Of a DNA stretch of 64,000 bases, positions 1-9,307 are shown piece by piece. The stretch is from Microbacterium sp. SORGH_AS_0969 (lineage in GTDB: Bacteria > Actinomycetota > Actinomycetes > Actinomycetales > Microbacteriaceae): assembly GCF_030818255.1 (NCBI RefSeq), contig NZ_JAUTAG010000001.1, forward strand, positions 496,001 through 560,000, written 5' to 3'. Position numbers and translations under genes: made by a program. The notes beneath the pieces are model-generated. The model saw nothing but the letters and a program-made list of their open reading frames with translations. It was not told the DNA's origin and made no database searches. The stretch's first letter is position 1. Each line of letters begins with the position of its first letter.

Positions 1-206
1 CATCCGGGGCCGGCGATGGCATCCGCGAACCACAGGAACCCCCCGGATCCGCCCAGGAACAGCTCCACGTGGATGGGCGTGTACTTCAGGATCATCTCGG
101 TGACCAGCAGCAGAAGGCCGATACCGGTGATGATCGAGCAGATCTGGTAGAAGGTCAGGGCTCCGCGGATCGCCGGGAAAGAGGCGAGTTTCGGGGGACG
201 CGGCAT
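1..206 (-). CDS. DUF3817 membrane protein (3' part outside window)
   Basis: Partial gene read leftward from an ATG at 206; 68 residues are visible and no stop is reached before position 1. The protein opens MPRPPKLASFPAIRGALTFY and has a hydrophobic segment at about residues 17-36, followed by an amphipathic stretch, as in small actinobacterial DUF3817 integral membrane proteins. It begins 10 bp after the SURF1 stop, so it is probably the last gene of the guaB3-SURF1-DUF3817 run. Function unknown. The family call rests on N-terminal similarity from memory; the C-terminus is not available. Confidence 0.75.
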   Translation of the reverse strand, partial: MPRPPKLASFPAIRGALTFYQICSIITGIGLLLLVTEMILKYTPIHVELFLGGSGGFLWFADAIAGPG

Positions 207-215
207 GCGCCAAGT

Positions 216-1085
216 CTAGTCGCGAGGAACCGGCGGCCCCGCCGCCTGCGCCTCTTCCTGGGCGTCTTCGAGGTCTTCGACCTCTTTCTCCCACGCGTCG
301 CGGGCCAGGCGGTACCAGAGGTACAGCGCGAAGCCCGCGAAGATCGCCCACTCGGCCGCGTAGAAGATGTTCAACCAGTTCACGCGGGAACGCTCGTCCG
401 GAGCCGGCGACGAGATCGCTTCGAGCGGCCCGATCGCCGTCTGCGAGGCGACGTACTGGCGGTACACCGCGACGCCGTCGACGTCGTGCCAGCGCCCGAG
501 CAGCATCGCGGGCGACATCCGCGTGAGCGTCTGAGGATCGACCCCGGCGGAGGGACGCGCCGGCCCCTCGTCGGAGATCAGGCGCCCCGTGACCTCGACC
601 TCAGCGGTGGGATCCGCCTCAACCCCGGTGCGCAGGTCGTCTGCGGCGGCCTGGGCCGCCTCGAGCGTCGGAGCCCAACCGAGAGCGACGGCGAGGGATA
701 CCGGCTTCCCTGCGCCGTCGACCCGCAGCTGACCCGTGACCCAGTACCCTTCGACGTCGTCGTTGAAACGCGACGAGACGACGATGAAGTCGGAGGGGAT
801 CCACCGCCCGCTCGTCTCGACGCGTTGGCCGACAAGGGGCTCGGCGAGATAGGCGCCCGGCTGCACGACCTCGTCGAGGGGGCGCACCACCTCGGTCATC
901 CCGGGCTCGGAGGGCGCGGTGTCGACCGCGCGCCCCAGCTGCCACTGTCCGAGCCATGCGAGGACCCCGGCGACCACCAGCGAGAACGCCAGCAGCGCGA
1001 GCCATCGCGGACGCAGCATCACCTCGCGCAGCGTCGGCGGGAAGACCTCGGGGATCTCCGGAGCAATGGCGGGCGACGAGGTCAC
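216..1085 (-). CDS. SURF1 family protein
   Basis: 289 residues. A short N-terminal cytoplasmic stretch is followed by a membrane helix at about residues 28-46, the family motif GQWQLGR at 46-52, a long extracytoplasmic domain, and a second helix near the C-terminus in the segment NIFYAAEWAIFAGFALYLW. This two-helix layout is typical of SURF1/Shy1, an assembly factor for cytochrome c oxidase in the cytoplasmic membrane. It lies 13 bp after guaB3 and 10 bp before the DUF3817 gene on the same strand, so the three are probably cotranscribed. No oxidase subunit genes are in the window. Confidence 0.9.
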   Translation of the reverse strand: MTSSPAIAPEIPEVFPPTLREVMLRPRWLALLAFSLVVAGVLAWLGQWQLGRAVDTAPSEPGMTEVVRPLDEVVQPGAYLAEPLVGQRVETSGRWIPSDFIVVSSRFNDDVEGYWVTGQLRVDGAGKPVSLAVALGWAPTLEAAQAAADDLRTGVEADPTAEVEVTGRLISDEGPARPSAGVDPQTLTRMSPAMLLGRWHDVDGVAVYRQYVASQTAIGPLEAISSPAPDERSRVNWLNIFYAAEWAIFAGFALYLWYRLARDAWEKEVEDLEDAQEEAQAAGPPVPRD

Positions 1086-1098
1086 GCAGACTCCGGCA

Positions 1099-2220
1099 TC
1101 AGTGTCCGTACGGGGCCACGACGACCTCGACGCGCTGGAACTCCTTGAGGTCGGAGTAGCCGGTCGTGGCCATCGACTTCTTCAGAGCGCCGATCAGGTT
1201 CGCGGTGCCGTCCGCGACGGGCGCCGGCCCGTAGAGCACCTGCTCGAGCGGGCCGACGCGGTCGACCGCGACGCGACGCCCGCGGGGCAGCTTGGCGTGG
1301 TGCGCCTCGGGCCCCCAGTGGAAACCGCGGCCGGGAGCGTCCGTGGCGCGCGCCAGGGCGACGCCGAGCATGACGGCATCCGCGCCCATGGCGAGGGCCT
1401 TCACGATGTCACCGGAGGTGCCGACACCGCCGTCGGCGATGACGTGCACGTAGCGTCCTCCCGACTCATCGAGGTAGTCGCGGCGAGCGCCGGCGACATC
1501 GGCGACGGCGGTCGCCATCGGCGCGTGCAGGCCGAGCGTGGCGCGCGTCGTGGACGCCGCTCCCCCACCGAAGCCGACGAGCACGCCGGCCGCTCCCGTG
1601 CGCATGAGGTGCAGGGCCGCGGTGTAGGTGGCGGCGCCGCCGACGATGACGGGAACGTCGAGGTCGTAGATGAACTTCTTCAGATTGAGCGGCTCGGCCA
1701 CGCTCGATACGTGCTCGGCCGACACCGTGGTCCCACGGATGACGAAGAGGTCGACGCCGGCGGCCACGACCGTCTCGTACAGGTCGTGGGTACGCTGCGG
1801 CGTCAGGGCTCCGGCCACGGTCACGCCCGCGGCGCGGATCTCGGCGAGACGATCGCGCACGAGTTCGGGTTTGATCGGCTCGGAGTAGAGCTGCTGCATG
1901 CGGCGGGTGGCATCGGCATCCGGCAGCCCGGCGATCTCGGCGAGGAGCGGCTCGGGGTCGTCGTACCGCGTCCAGAGACCCTCGAGGTCGAGCACGCCCA
2001 GACCGCCCAGACGACCGAGCTCGATGGCCGTGCGGGGGCTGACGACCGAGTCCATGGGGGCGCCGAGCACCGGGATCTCGAACGAGAAGGCGTCGATCGT
2101 CCACGCCGTGGACACGTCTTCGGGGTTGCGCGTCCGTCGCGACGGCACGACGGCGATGTCGTCGAAGGTGTAGGCGCGGCGGGCGCGCTTGGCGCGGCCG
2201 AGGTCGATCTCCATGGTCAC
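1099..2220 (-). CDS. guaB3: GuaB3-type IMP dehydrogenase-related protein
   Basis: 373 residues forming one IMPDH/GMPR-type TIM barrel without CBS domains. The N-terminus (LGRAKRARRAYTFDDIAVVP) is diagnostic of the actinobacterial GuaB3 branch. Compared with the true GuaB in this window, whose catalytic loop reads GSICTTR with Cys312, the matching loop here reads GAASTTR, so the catalytic cysteine is replaced by Ser223. The phosphate-binding segment IADGGVGTSG at 261-270 is kept. It is therefore probably not a functional IMP dehydrogenase. Its real role is unsettled. ATG codons at 2220 or 2214 are both possible starts. Confidence 0.92.
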   Translation of the reverse strand: MTMEIDLGRAKRARRAYTFDDIAVVPSRRTRNPEDVSTAWTIDAFSFEIPVLGAPMDSVVSPRTAIELGRLGGLGVLDLEGLWTRYDDPEPLLAEIAGLPDADATRRMQQLYSEPIKPELVRDRLAEIRAAGVTVAGALTPQRTHDLYETVVAAGVDLFVIRGTTVSAEHVSSVAEPLNLKKFIYDLDVPVIVGGAATYTAALHLMRTGAAGVLVGFGGGAASTTRATLGLHAPMATAVADVAGARRDYLDESGGRYVHVIADGGVGTSGDIVKALAMGADAVMLGVALARATDAPGRGFHWGPEAHHAKLPRGRRVAVDRVGPLEQVLYGPAPVADGTANLIGALKKSMATTGYSDLKEFQRVEVVVAPYGH

Positions 2221-2229
2221 CCGCCCAGC

Positions 2230-2907
2230 CTACCCGCGACCTCCGACCTCGCCGCCGGTCGCCGGTGGACCGTCGGCCGAAAGCGGGGCATCGGCTCCGC
2301 GCAGGAGGCGCGTCAACAGTCCGTCGACGGCGAAGAGGAGGAAGGCGAGCGATCCGATCCAGGGGCTGAGCGCCACGGCCGCGGCACTGATGATCACCGC
2401 GCTGAGGCCGGCCCTGCCCAGTCGCCGCGCGTCGTCCTCCGACAGATCGGCGACAGCCCCCGACCGCACGGCCCAGGCCCACTGCAGCCAGCCGACCACG
2501 ATCGCGAGGAAGAAGTTGACGGGCAGCAGGATCCGACCGAGCAGGAGGTCTTCGTAGGACGTGTTCAGCGACGAGGTGAAGGGGACCAGCACGATCAGGA
2601 GGAGGCGGATGTTGTTCAGCCACATCCCCGTGTCGTCGATCCGGACGATCCACTCGAACTGCCGCACGTGCGTCATCCACATCACGCACAGGATGAGGAA
2701 GCTGATGACGAACGAGAACACCGGATGCGAGAGCGCGAGGAGACTCTGCGCGAGGTCGTCGTTGGTGCGCACCGTGCCGAGGGACTGGTCGGTGAGACCC
2801 AGGACGAGGAGGGTCGCCGCGATCGCGAACACCCCGTCGGTGAACGCCTCGGTGCGCCGGGCCGAGACGGACGTCTCCGGGTGAATCCTCCGCCGGATCA
2901 TTCGCAC
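2230..2907 (-). CDS. TMEM175/DUF1211 family membrane protein
   Basis: 225 residues, several hydrophobic helices. The N-terminal segment RRTEAFTDGVFAIAATLLVL matches the family signature (R..xFSDGVFAIAxTLL) of helix 1 in TMEM175-type proteins, a family that includes potassium channels. Here the signature Ser is Thr. The gene ends 9 bp before the guaB3 start and may be cotranscribed with it. Ion selectivity cannot be judged from sequence. ATG codons at 2907 and 2901 are both possible starts. Confidence 0.85.
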   Translation of the reverse strand: MRMIRRRIHPETSVSARRTEAFTDGVFAIAATLLVLGLTDQSLGTVRTNDDLAQSLLALSHPVFSFVISFLILCVMWMTHVRQFEWIVRIDDTGMWLNNIRLLLIVLVPFTSSLNTSYEDLLLGRILLPVNFFLAIVVGWLQWAWAVRSGAVADLSEDDARRLGRAGLSAVIISAAAVALSPWIGSLAFLLFAVDGLLTRLLRGADAPLSADGPPATGGEVGGRG

Positions 2908-2938
2908 AGCGTAGCCGTGCCGACCACCGGTGCAACGG

Positions 2939-4627
2939 TCATCGCGCCCGCACCACGCGCTGCTCGTCCCACACCGGCTCGGGCGACTCGTACACCTCGC
3001 CGTCCGATCCGAACACGAGGAATCGGTCGAAGGACCGCGCGAACCACCGGTCGTGAGTCACCGCGAGCACCGTCCCCTCGAATCGCGCGAGGGCGTCTTC
3101 GAGGGCCTCGGCTGACGCGAGGTCGAGGTTGTCCGTCGGTTCGTCGAGCAGCAGCAGGGTCGTTCCCGACAGTTCGAGGAGCAGCACCTGGAACCGAGCC
3201 TGCTGCCCACCGCTCAGCGTGTCGAAGGCCTGTTCCGCCTGCGCGACGAGACCGTACCGGTCGAGGGCCGAGCTCGCGGCATCCCGTGGCATCCCCCTTC
3301 TGTTGTCATCACCGCGGTGAAGCAGATCGAGGAGCGTTCGCCCGATGAACTCCGGATGCCGATGGGTCTGGGCGAACCATCCGGGCACGACGCGCGCCCC
3401 GAGGATCACCCTGCCCGTGTGCGCGACGCGATCGAGTCCCGCGCCGACCGTGGTCACATGCCCGAGGCGCGCATCGGGATCGGTACCGCCTCCCGCCAGC
3501 AGCCGCAGGAAATGCGATTTCCCCGAGCCGTTCGATCCGAGGACGGCGACGCGGTCCCCGAACCAGACCTCCAGGTCGAACGGCTTCATGAGCCCGGTCA
3601 GTTCGAGCCGTTCCGCGACGACCGCGCGCTTGCCCGTCCTGGCGCCCCGCAGGCGTAGCTGCAGGTCCTGCTCGGGCGGGCGCTCCTGCGGTGGACCGGC
3701 CGTCTCGAACTTCGTCAGCCGGGTGACGGCAGCCTGGTAGCGCGAGGCGAAGCCGTCGTTGGCGGCCGCGGCGACCTTCATACGAGCAACCAGCGCGCGC
3801 AGCTTCTCGTGCTCTTCGTCCCACCTCCGACGCAGTTCGTCGAGCCGGGCCATGCGGTCATCGCGCGCTGCGGCGTACGTCGCGAAGCTCCCGCCGTGCA
3901 CCCACGCGGTGCTCCCGGCACTCCCCGTCTCGAGGGTCACGATGCGATCGGCCGCGCGAGCGAGGAGCTCGCGATCGTGCGAGACGAGCAGGACCGTCTT
4001 CGCCGTGTCCCGCAGCTGCTCCTCGAGCCAACGCTTGCCGGGGACGTCGAGGTAGTTGTCGGGCTCGTCGAGCAGCAGCACGTCGTCGGGGCCGCGCAGC
4101 AGCGCCTCGAGAGCGAGTCTCTTCTGCTCCCCGCCCGACAGTGTGGAGAGCTCGCGGAACCGCGCGCGCTCATACGGCACTCCGAGCGCGGCGATCGTGC
4201 AGGTGTCCCACACCGTCTCGTGCTCGTACCCGCCCGCGTCGGCGTAGTCGGCGAGCGCCGCCGCGTACCGCATCTGCGTGTCGAGATCGTCGCGTTCGAT
4301 GAGGGCGTTCTCGGATGCCTCGAGCTCGAGCGCCGCGCGACGGATGCGCGCGGGCGACACCGCGACGAGGAGGTCGTGGACGGTCTCGCCGACCTTCCCG
4401 TGACCGATGAACTGATCCATCACTCCGAGGGACCCACCGATCGCGATCGCCCCACCGTGGGCCTTCTCGTCGCCGCGCACGATGCGAAGCAGCGTGGACT
4501 TCCCCGCCCCGTTCGGGCCGACGAGCGCGGTCGTCACCCCCTCGCCCACGCGGAACGTCACCTCGTCGAGCAGGGGCCGCCCGTCGGGGAGGGTGAACGA
4601 GATGGCGGTGAGGTCGAGGTAGCCCAT
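2939..4627 (-). CDS. ABC-F family ATP-binding protein
   Basis: 562 residues from the ATG at 4627. I reject the 69-residue in-frame extension upstream because its composition is arginine-rich shadow sequence and it runs across the hairpin at 4694-4721. Two ABC domains lie on one chain without membrane segments: Walker A GPNGAGKST (37-45) with signature LSGGEQKR, a charged linker at about 255-330, then Walker A GSNGSGKSH (364-372) with signature LSGGQQ. This is the ABC-F layout of ribosome-associated translation factors and antibiotic-resistance proteins. The second Walker A has His where Thr/Ser is usual. Which ABC-F subfamily, and whether it gives resistance, I cannot tell. Confidence 0.93.
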   Translation of the reverse strand: MGYLDLTAISFTLPDGRPLLDEVTFRVGEGVTTALVGPNGAGKSTLLRIVRGDEKAHGGAIAIGGSLGVMDQFIGHGKVGETVHDLLVAVSPARIRRAALELEASENALIERDDLDTQMRYAAALADYADAGGYEHETVWDTCTIAALGVPYERARFRELSTLSGGEQKRLALEALLRGPDDVLLLDEPDNYLDVPGKRWLEEQLRDTAKTVLLVSHDRELLARAADRIVTLETGSAGSTAWVHGGSFATYAAARDDRMARLDELRRRWDEEHEKLRALVARMKVAAAANDGFASRYQAAVTRLTKFETAGPPQERPPEQDLQLRLRGARTGKRAVVAERLELTGLMKPFDLEVWFGDRVAVLGSNGSGKSHFLRLLAGGGTDPDARLGHVTTVGAGLDRVAHTGRVILGARVVPGWFAQTHRHPEFIGRTLLDLLHRGDDNRRGMPRDAASSALDRYGLVAQAEQAFDTLSGGQQARFQVLLLELSGTTLLLLDEPTDNLDLASAEALEDALARFEGTVLAVTHDRWFARSFDRFLVFGSDGEVYESPEPVWDEQRVVRAR

Positions 4628-4693
4628 GGGGAGATTCCGGTCGACCGCTCGTGGCGGTGGCGTCGACCTCCGAACGCGCGTGCGGCGTTCGCC

Positions 4694-4721
4694 GGTCGGC
4701 TCGCCGACAAGCGAGCCGACC
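4694..4721 (-). terminator. 11-bp perfect hairpin between the 85-aa membrane gene and the ABC-F gene
   Basis: Arms GGTCGGCTCGC and GCGAGCCGACC (4694-4704 and 4711-4721) are perfectly complementary around the 6-nt loop CGACAA. The hairpin lies just after the stop of the 4744-5001 gene and 67 bp before the ABC-F start. It has no T-run on the minus strand. It could terminate the upstream unit or act as a leader attenuator for the ABC-F gene. Confidence 0.5.
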
Positions 4722-4743
4722 AGCTTAGCGGCAACTCCGCCCG

Positions 4744-5001
4744 TCAATGACGACGCGGCCTGGGAACCGCGACGAAAGCCGCTGCGATCATGCCGAGCGA
4801 TCCCGTTCCGAGCAGGACGAGTCCCGCCGGCCATACGGCTAGCCGGTCACGAGGCTCACCGGAGAACGGACCCGGGTCGTAGACCAAGACCGAGTTGAGC
4901 ACGAGCAGCACGACTCCCGCCATGACGCAGGCCGCCGCGACAATCGCCGGGATCACGCGCCACGCCCACGTCGCCGCGTTGACTACCGGCTCACTGCCCA
5001 A
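4744..5001 (-). CDS. small two-helix membrane protein, unknown function
   Basis: 85 residues from a TTG at 5001 that overlaps the stop of the preceding secreted-protein gene by 11 bp, suggesting translational coupling. Two hydrophobic helices (about residues 13-36 and 55-77) are separated by a short polar loop, and the tail RPRRH is basic. I recognise no family. A later ATG (residue 27) lies inside the first helix, so the TTG start is preferred. It probably forms a two-gene unit with the secreted protein. Confidence 0.6.
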   Translation of the reverse strand: MGSEPVVNAATWAWRVIPAIVAAACVMAGVVLLVLNSVLVYDPGPFSGEPRDRLAVWPAGLVLLGTGSLGMIAAAFVAVPRPRRH

Positions 5002-6059
5002 CGGCGAACCCGACTCGAGGGTCGAAAGCCGACAGCGTTCGCGATGTCGCCTCGAGAGTCCATACCGGGTACCTCATCCCGAGGGTCTTACGACCCACCC
5101 ATTTCTGGATCTTATACGTCACCAAAGTTCCGACCGCCCACGCCTTGTAGGAGCTCCCGGCGGGGGCTGAGGGCGACGTCCAACTCACGCTCCCCTTCAC
5201 GGTCCGCGACTCGTGGACCCCAATCGTGGCGCCGATGCCGCTTTTGCTCGCGCCCAACGTCGCGTCGATCGCGGACTCCACCTCGTAGCTCGCCGACATC
5301 GTGCATTTCCCGCGGGCCGCACCATTATGCACTTTGCAGATCGCGAGCTGAACACCGCGGTTCGTCCAGTTCATCGTGCGACGCACGTCGATGACGTCAT
5401 ACCGGTAGTAGGTGACCGATACCCCGGGATCGGCCACGACCGGATACGTCACCTTCGCCGCGGCCGCGGTATCGATGACCTGCGTGAGTCGATCGCCGTC
5501 GATCTCATAGTGCGTCGGGACACTCCGCCCGTCGGCGTCCAACGCCCACGGCGGAGCGACCGTCGCCGCTTCCTGCCCGTCGCGATCGAGGACACTCGCT
5601 CCACCGTCGGGCTGAGCGACGAGCGAGCCTCCGTCCCCCGCGGCTACCTCGTAGGTGAAGGTCGTCGGCGCCGCCGCATCGCTCGTCACGGACATCACCT
5701 GTAGCACGCCGTTGCTGCGCACAGCGGGGATGATGCTCGACCCGTCTCCGAGTTCGTGCTCGACGGCCCCGTCTCCGACCCGCTTCGTCGCTGTGGTCCC
5801 TCCATCCGACGGCAGCGTCACGCTCACCTCCTGCCCTCCGGGTGTCGACAACGTCACGGGTTGCTCGACATCTGCGGGCAGCACAGCGGTGACGTCGCCT
5901 GTCCGGGCGACCACATCGTCACCCTCGAGGCGCGCGGGCGCCGTATCGTCGAGAATCTGCTCCAGGACGTCTGGCTCGGGTGCCTCCGCAAAGGCGGGTG
6001 TCACCCCCGCCGATCGCGATGAGCGCGACGGCGACGACGCCGGTCAGCAGACGTTTCAT
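4991..6059 (-). pseudogene. secreted protein of unknown function, signal peptide out of frame by one base
   Basis: An open frame of 337 residues begins at about 6004, inside what should be the end of a signal peptide (GVTPAFA then EAPEP). The ATG at 6059 encodes MKRLLTGVVAVALIAIGG, an excellent signal peptide start, but in a frame shifted by one base. Deleting one C from the C5 run at 6004-6008 would join them into one secreted protein of about 355 residues with an AFA cleavage site. The mature part is rich in Asp, Thr and Val; it has YPVVADPGVS, a motif I associate with secreted actinobacterial proteins, and a beta-rich C-terminal domain. Without the shift only a GTG at 6004 could start it, giving a cytoplasmic product. 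Sequencing error, a real mutation and slippage-based switching are all open. Confidence 0.65.
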
Positions 6060-6080
6060 GATCTCTCCCTGTCTCGATGC

Positions 6081-6142
6081 GCATGTGTACATGCTTCTTC
6101 AGGGATGCTATGGATCGACGAGCGGATTCAAATGTCTACATG
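6081..6142 (-). promoter_or_regulatory. two ATGTnTACATG sites upstream of the secreted-protein gene
   Basis: GCATGTGTACATGC at 6081-6094 (6-bp arms, 2-bp spacer) and ATGTCTACATG at 6132-6142 lie 22 and 73 bp upstream of the ATG at 6059, in a stretch that is A+T-rich for this genome. The same core, ATGTTTACATG, occurs upstream of the XRE regulator gene at 53051-53061. They look like operators; which protein binds them is inference. Confidence 0.45.
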
Positions 6143-6179
6143 ATCATTCTCATCTTCTCTCTCACCCGCGCACGAGAAA

Positions 6180-6205
6180 GGGCCGGGCAGTCACCTGCCC
6201 GGCCC
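6180..6205 (-). terminator. guaB terminator hairpin
   Basis: Perfect 11-bp stem (GGGCCGGGCAG and its complement) with the 4-nt loop TCAC, starting 17 bp after the guaB stop. On the minus strand the stem is followed by TTTCTCG, a short T-rich tail. Confidence 0.8.
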
Positions 6206-6221
6206 CCCTCGAAACGACACG

Positions 6222-7880
<1,659 letters not shown>

Positions 7881-7906
7881 TTACGCTCGTAGCGTCGACC
7901 GTCGAA

Positions 7907-7929
7907 GCTGACGGGACGACTTCGTCAGC
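7907..7929 (+). other. possible hairpin in the livH leader
   Basis: GCTGACG at 7907-7913 pairs with CGTCAGC at 7923-7929 around a 9-nt loop, ending 20 bp before the livH GTG start. It could be a structured leader or an operator palindrome. No T-run follows, so a terminator is unlikely. Confidence 0.3.
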
Positions 7930-7949
7930 GTTGCCGAACTGGAGACTCC

Positions 7950-9296
7950 GTGGGTTATCCCTCCCCCACCGCGACACGATCGCGCACCATATCCCGCATG
8001 GCCATCCTCGTGGCGTTCCTCGCGAGCGCCGTCGCCGTCCTGAGCATGTTCCTCGCGTCACCCGCGAGCGCCCAGACGACGACCGCCCCGACCCCGGTCG
8101 CTTCGACCGGAACCGGCGACGTTTCGACTCAGTACACGATCGGCGGCATCATCCGTGCCGGCGACGACCCCCTCGAAGGCGTCGAGGTGGCCGTCGAGGG
8201 CTCGGGCTTCTCCGAGGTGGGCACCACCGGCGCCGACGGCCGCTGGTCGGTCTCGGTCCCCGGGCCCGGCACTTACACCGCCGAGCTCAAGGTCGACACG
8301 CTCCCGGACGGCGTCGTCCCGCGCGACCCCGACAACGTCACCCGCGACGTGACGATCGGCACGACCAACACGGTCAACGTCCTATTCCCGACGGGCGAGG
8401 GGACGGCGGCATCCGGATCGATCTGGGACACGCTGTTCTCGCGCTTCTTCTACGGCCTCAACTTCGGCCTCCTGCTGGCCCTGGCCGCGATCGGCATCTC
8501 CCTGATCTTCGGGACGACGGGCGTCAACAACTTCGCCCACGGTGAGATGCTCACCTTCGGCGCGATCATCTTCTACGTCTTCACCGCGATGGGCTGGAAC
8601 CTCCTGCTGGCGGTGGTGCTGACCGTCGCCCTCTCGGCCGCGCTCGGCTGGACACAGGATGCCGTGCTCTTCAAACCCCTGCGCAAACGCGGGGTCGGCC
8701 TGGTCCAGGTGCTGATCGTGACGATCGGTCTCTCGATCGTCCTGCGCTACCTGTACCTCTACTTCTTCGACGGCGGCACCCGGAACATCACGACCGGCAT
8801 CACCGACAACGTCACGATCGGCCCCGTCACCGTGACCCTGACCTCGATCATCAGCATGGGTGTCAGCATCGTGATGCTCGCCGCTGTGGGGTACTTCCTC
8901 ACCCGCACGCGAATCGGCAAGGCCACGCGCGCCGTGAGCGACAACGCCTCGCTCGCCGCAGCCTCCGGCATCAACGTCGACCGCGTGATCCGCATCGTCT
9001 GGGTCATGGCGGGTGCTCTCACGGGCCTGTCGGGCGTGCTCTACGGCCTCTACCGCGGCGTCACGTGGGACATGGGCTTCGCGATCCTGCTGCTCCTGTT
9101 CGCCGCGGTGACCCTCGGCGGTCTCGGCAGTGCTTTCGGAGCCCTCGTGGGATCGCTGATCATCGGCATCATCACGGAACTGTCCACCATCGTCATCCCA
9201 CCCGACCTGCGGTACGCGGTGGCCCTGATCGTGCTCATCGGCGTGCTGCTCTTCCGGCCGCAAGGTGTGCTCGGTCGTAAAGAGCGGATCGGCTGA
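7950..9296 (+). CDS. livH: branched-chain amino acid ABC permease LivH with an extra secreted N-terminal domain
   Basis: 448 residues from a GTG preceded by GGAG at good spacing. Residues 1-41 look like a signal peptide ending PASA. Residues about 50-147 form a small beta-sandwich of the carboxypeptidase-regulatory/CNA-B kind (IGGIIRAGDDPLEGVEVAVE, then TTGADGRWSVSVPGPG). From about 160 the LivH permease begins (LNFGLLLALAAIGISLIFGT; NNFAHGEM), with the GL.. ..LGGLGS loop near the end. The normal LivH is about 290-300 residues, so roughly 150 residues are added. First gene of livH-M-G-F, which imports Leu/Ile/Val or related substrates. Confidence 0.93.
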   Translation: MGYPSPTATRSRTISRMAILVAFLASAVAVLSMFLASPASAQTTTAPTPVASTGTGDVSTQYTIGGIIRAGDDPLEGVEVAVEGSGFSEVGTTGADGRWSVSVPGPGTYTAELKVDTLPDGVVPRDPDNVTRDVTIGTTNTVNVLFPTGEGTAASGSIWDTLFSRFFYGLNFGLLLALAAIGISLIFGTTGVNNFAHGEMLTFGAIIFYVFTAMGWNLLLAVVLTVALSAALGWTQDAVLFKPLRKRGVGLVQVLIVTIGLSIVLRYLYLYFFDGGTRNITTGITDNVTIGPVTVTLTSIISMGVSIVMLAAVGYFLTRTRIGKATRAVSDNASLAAASGINVDRVIRIVWVMAGALTGLSGVLYGLYRGVTWDMGFAILLLLFAAVTLGGLGSAFGALVGSLIIGIITELSTIVIPPDLRYAVALIVLIGVLLFRPQGVLGRKERIG

Positions 9297-9307
9297 GGAA
9301 AGACGAC

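Noticed and set aside
919..3348. Very long open frame on the plus strand opposite guaB3, the TMEM175-like gene and the ABC-F 3' end
   Set aside because: Arg/Gly/Asp-rich composition without motifs; it runs across three well-supported minus-strand genes. Typical antisense openness of G+C-rich DNA. The same applies to 48450-50693 and 45291-46913 on the minus strand.
4628..4834. 69-residue N-terminal extension of the ABC-F protein
   Set aside because: It would be translated through the hairpin at 4694-4721, and it lacks similarity to the family, whose usual start matches MGYLDL at 4627.
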